NCBI GenBank assembly: GCA_902478875.1
Contig: CABSMZ010000128.1
Location: forward strand, 1-5,556
From: an uncultured Collinsella sp.
Lineage (GTDB): Bacteria > Actinomycetota > Coriobacteriia > Coriobacteriales > Coriobacteriaceae
DNA length: 5,556 nucleotides
Reading direction: 5' to 3'
The notes beneath the pieces are model-generated. The model did no database searches. It had not been told where the DNA came from and worked only from the letters and a program-made list of their open reading frames with translations. Below, in pieces: positions 4,618 to 5,556 of the stretch. The position numbers and the translations under genes are program-made. Numbering within the stretch: the first letter of the stretch is position 1; every line of letters begins with the position of its first letter.

Positions 4618-5556
4618 ATGCGTACGATCACCGAGTCCGAGTCCACCCCCAAGGCCGACGGCTTCTTCATGCCCGCCGAGTTCGCCCCGCAGGATCGCGT
4701 GTGGATGGGCTGGCCCCACCGCACCGACACCTGGGCCCACGGCGCCAAGCCTGCTCAGAAGCAGTATGCCGCCATCGCCCGCGCCATCTCCGAGTTCACC
4801 CCGGTCTATATGTGCGCCAACCAGGTCGACTATGCCAACTGCAAGGCCGTCTTCGAGAACGACGAGAACGTCACCGTCATCGAGATGACCACCGACGACG
4901 CCTGGTTCCGCGACACCGCCGCCACCTACGTCATCAACGGCAAGGGCGAGAAGCGCGCCAACCACTGGCACTTCAACGCCTACGGCGGCCTCGTCGACGG
5001 CCTCTATTTCCCGTGGGACAAGGACGAGCAGATCGCCCTTAAGATGGCTGAGCTCTCCGGCTGCCGTCGCTATCGTCCCGATGACATGATCCTCGAGGGC
5101 GGCTCCATCACCGTCGACGGCGAGGGCACCCTCGTCGTTACCGACCAGTGCCTGCTTTCCCCGGGCCGCACCTGCTCTGCCGTGCTCGAGGAGGAAGAGG
5201 ATCCCGAGTCCATCTGGCCCAAGTACCACAAGAAGTTCGAGCCCTGGAGCGAGGAGCTTCGCGAGTACATGAACGAGCACCTCAAGGATTACCTGGGTGT
5301 CGAGAAGGTCATCTGGGTCAAGGAGGGCATCGATCCCGAGGAGACCAACGGTCACATCGACGACGTCGCCACGTTCATCGCCCCGGGCGTCATGGCCTGC
5401 ATCTGGACCGACGACCCCGAGTACCCGTTCTATGATCAGTGCCACGCTGCCTACGAGACCCTCTCCAACGCCGTTGACGCCAAGGGCCGCAAGCTGAAGG
5501 TCTACAAGCTCTGCATGCCCGTGAACCCGCTGTTCATGGACCAGGCTTCCTGCGAC
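4618..5556 (+). CDS. aguA: Agmatine deiminase (3' end beyond window)
   Basis: 313 codons without a stop, running off the right edge. Hydrolyses agmatine to N-carbamoylputrescine and ammonia in the cytoplasm; guanidine-modifying enzyme family. GGAGG at 4606-4610 lies seven bases before the ATG. Typical text: DGFFMPAEFAPQDRVWMGWP (14-33), DDAWFRD (93-99), FNAYGGLVDGLYFPWD (119-134), ILEGGS (158-163), ETNGHIDDVATFIAPG (242-257). By comparison with the remembered E. faecalis enzyme, active-site Asp99, Glu160, His246 and Asp248 are present; the nucleophilic Cys, near the C-terminus, is not in view. Oddities: the usual RDxGP has become RDTAA (98-102), FNAWGG is FNAYGG, and about 25 extra, acidic residues lie between 185 and 227 (including LEEEEDPESIWP). 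Codons end almost always in C or G, suggesting high expression. aguC, carbamate kinase, would be expected next. Confidence 0.92.
   Translation, partial: MRTITESESTPKADGFFMPAEFAPQDRVWMGWPHRTDTWAHGAKPAQKQYAAIARAISEFTPVYMCANQVDYANCKAVFENDENVTVIEMTTDDAWFRDTAATYVINGKGEKRANHWHFNAYGGLVDGLYFPWDKDEQIALKMAELSGCRRYRPDDMILEGGSITVDGEGTLVVTDQCLLSPGRTCSAVLEEEEDPESIWPKYHKKFEPWSEELREYMNEHLKDYLGVEKVIWVKEGIDPEETNGHIDDVATFIAPGVMACIWTDDPEYPFYDQCHAAYETLSNAVDAKGRKLKVYKLCMPVNPLFMDQASCD

Noticed and set aside
4365..4748. Antisense open frames in the aguD-aguA gap
   Set aside because: Arg/Pro/Gly-rich text, no family features, and the region is better explained by stem-loops and the aguA start.
4546..5445. Long antisense frame opposite aguA (299 codons)
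   Set aside because: Same artefact; the + strand frame carries intact agmatine deiminase motifs.

Overview
The window looks like the end of a contig from a high-GC actinobacterium, most likely a gut Coriobacteriia member (Collinsella-like). This placement is an inference from strong C/G-ending codon bias in the metabolic genes, the 7-TM LuxR-type regulator and protein similarity remembered from the families; no 16S or marker gene is present. The first 29 bases are not genomic: they are the tail of the Nextera transposase read-2 adapter, so real sequence starts at base 30.

Layout: (1) 30-203, the last 57 codons of a membrane protein on the + strand, possibly an FtsX-like ABC permease. (2) 204-388, a non-coding stretch with a large imperfect palindrome (251-343) and a compact stem-loop (360-387). 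(3) 389-1354, on the - strand, a seven-helix membrane protein with a C-terminal LuxR-type helix-turn-helix, best read as AguR. (4) 1355-1685, a 331-base divergent control region with a pair of matching inverted sites, a phased GTAAAC repeat and a structured leader. (5) 1686-2759, putrescine carbamoyltransferase (aguB). (6) 2893-4332, an APC-family antiporter (aguD). (7) 4333-4617, a 285-base gap unusually rich in stem-loops, two of them mutually exclusive. (8) 4618-5556, agmatine deiminase (aguA), cut by the window end after 313 codons and before its catalytic cysteine.

Together this is an agmatine deiminase (AgDI) cluster with the regulator-divergent, B-D-A order known from enterococci, lactococci and streptococci. 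AguD would import agmatine in exchange for putrescine; AguA deiminates agmatine to N-carbamoylputrescine and ammonia; AguB phosphorolyses that to putrescine and carbamoyl phosphate. A carbamate kinase (aguC) making ATP, CO2 and ammonia is expected just past the right edge but is not visible. The likely role is ATP gain plus acid resistance, with membrane-bound AguR coupling the operon to agmatine or pH. The enzymes are recognisable family members; the less expected parts are the operator-like repeats, the structured RNA upstream of aguA, the insertions in AguA and AguB, and altered residues at a conserved AguA motif.
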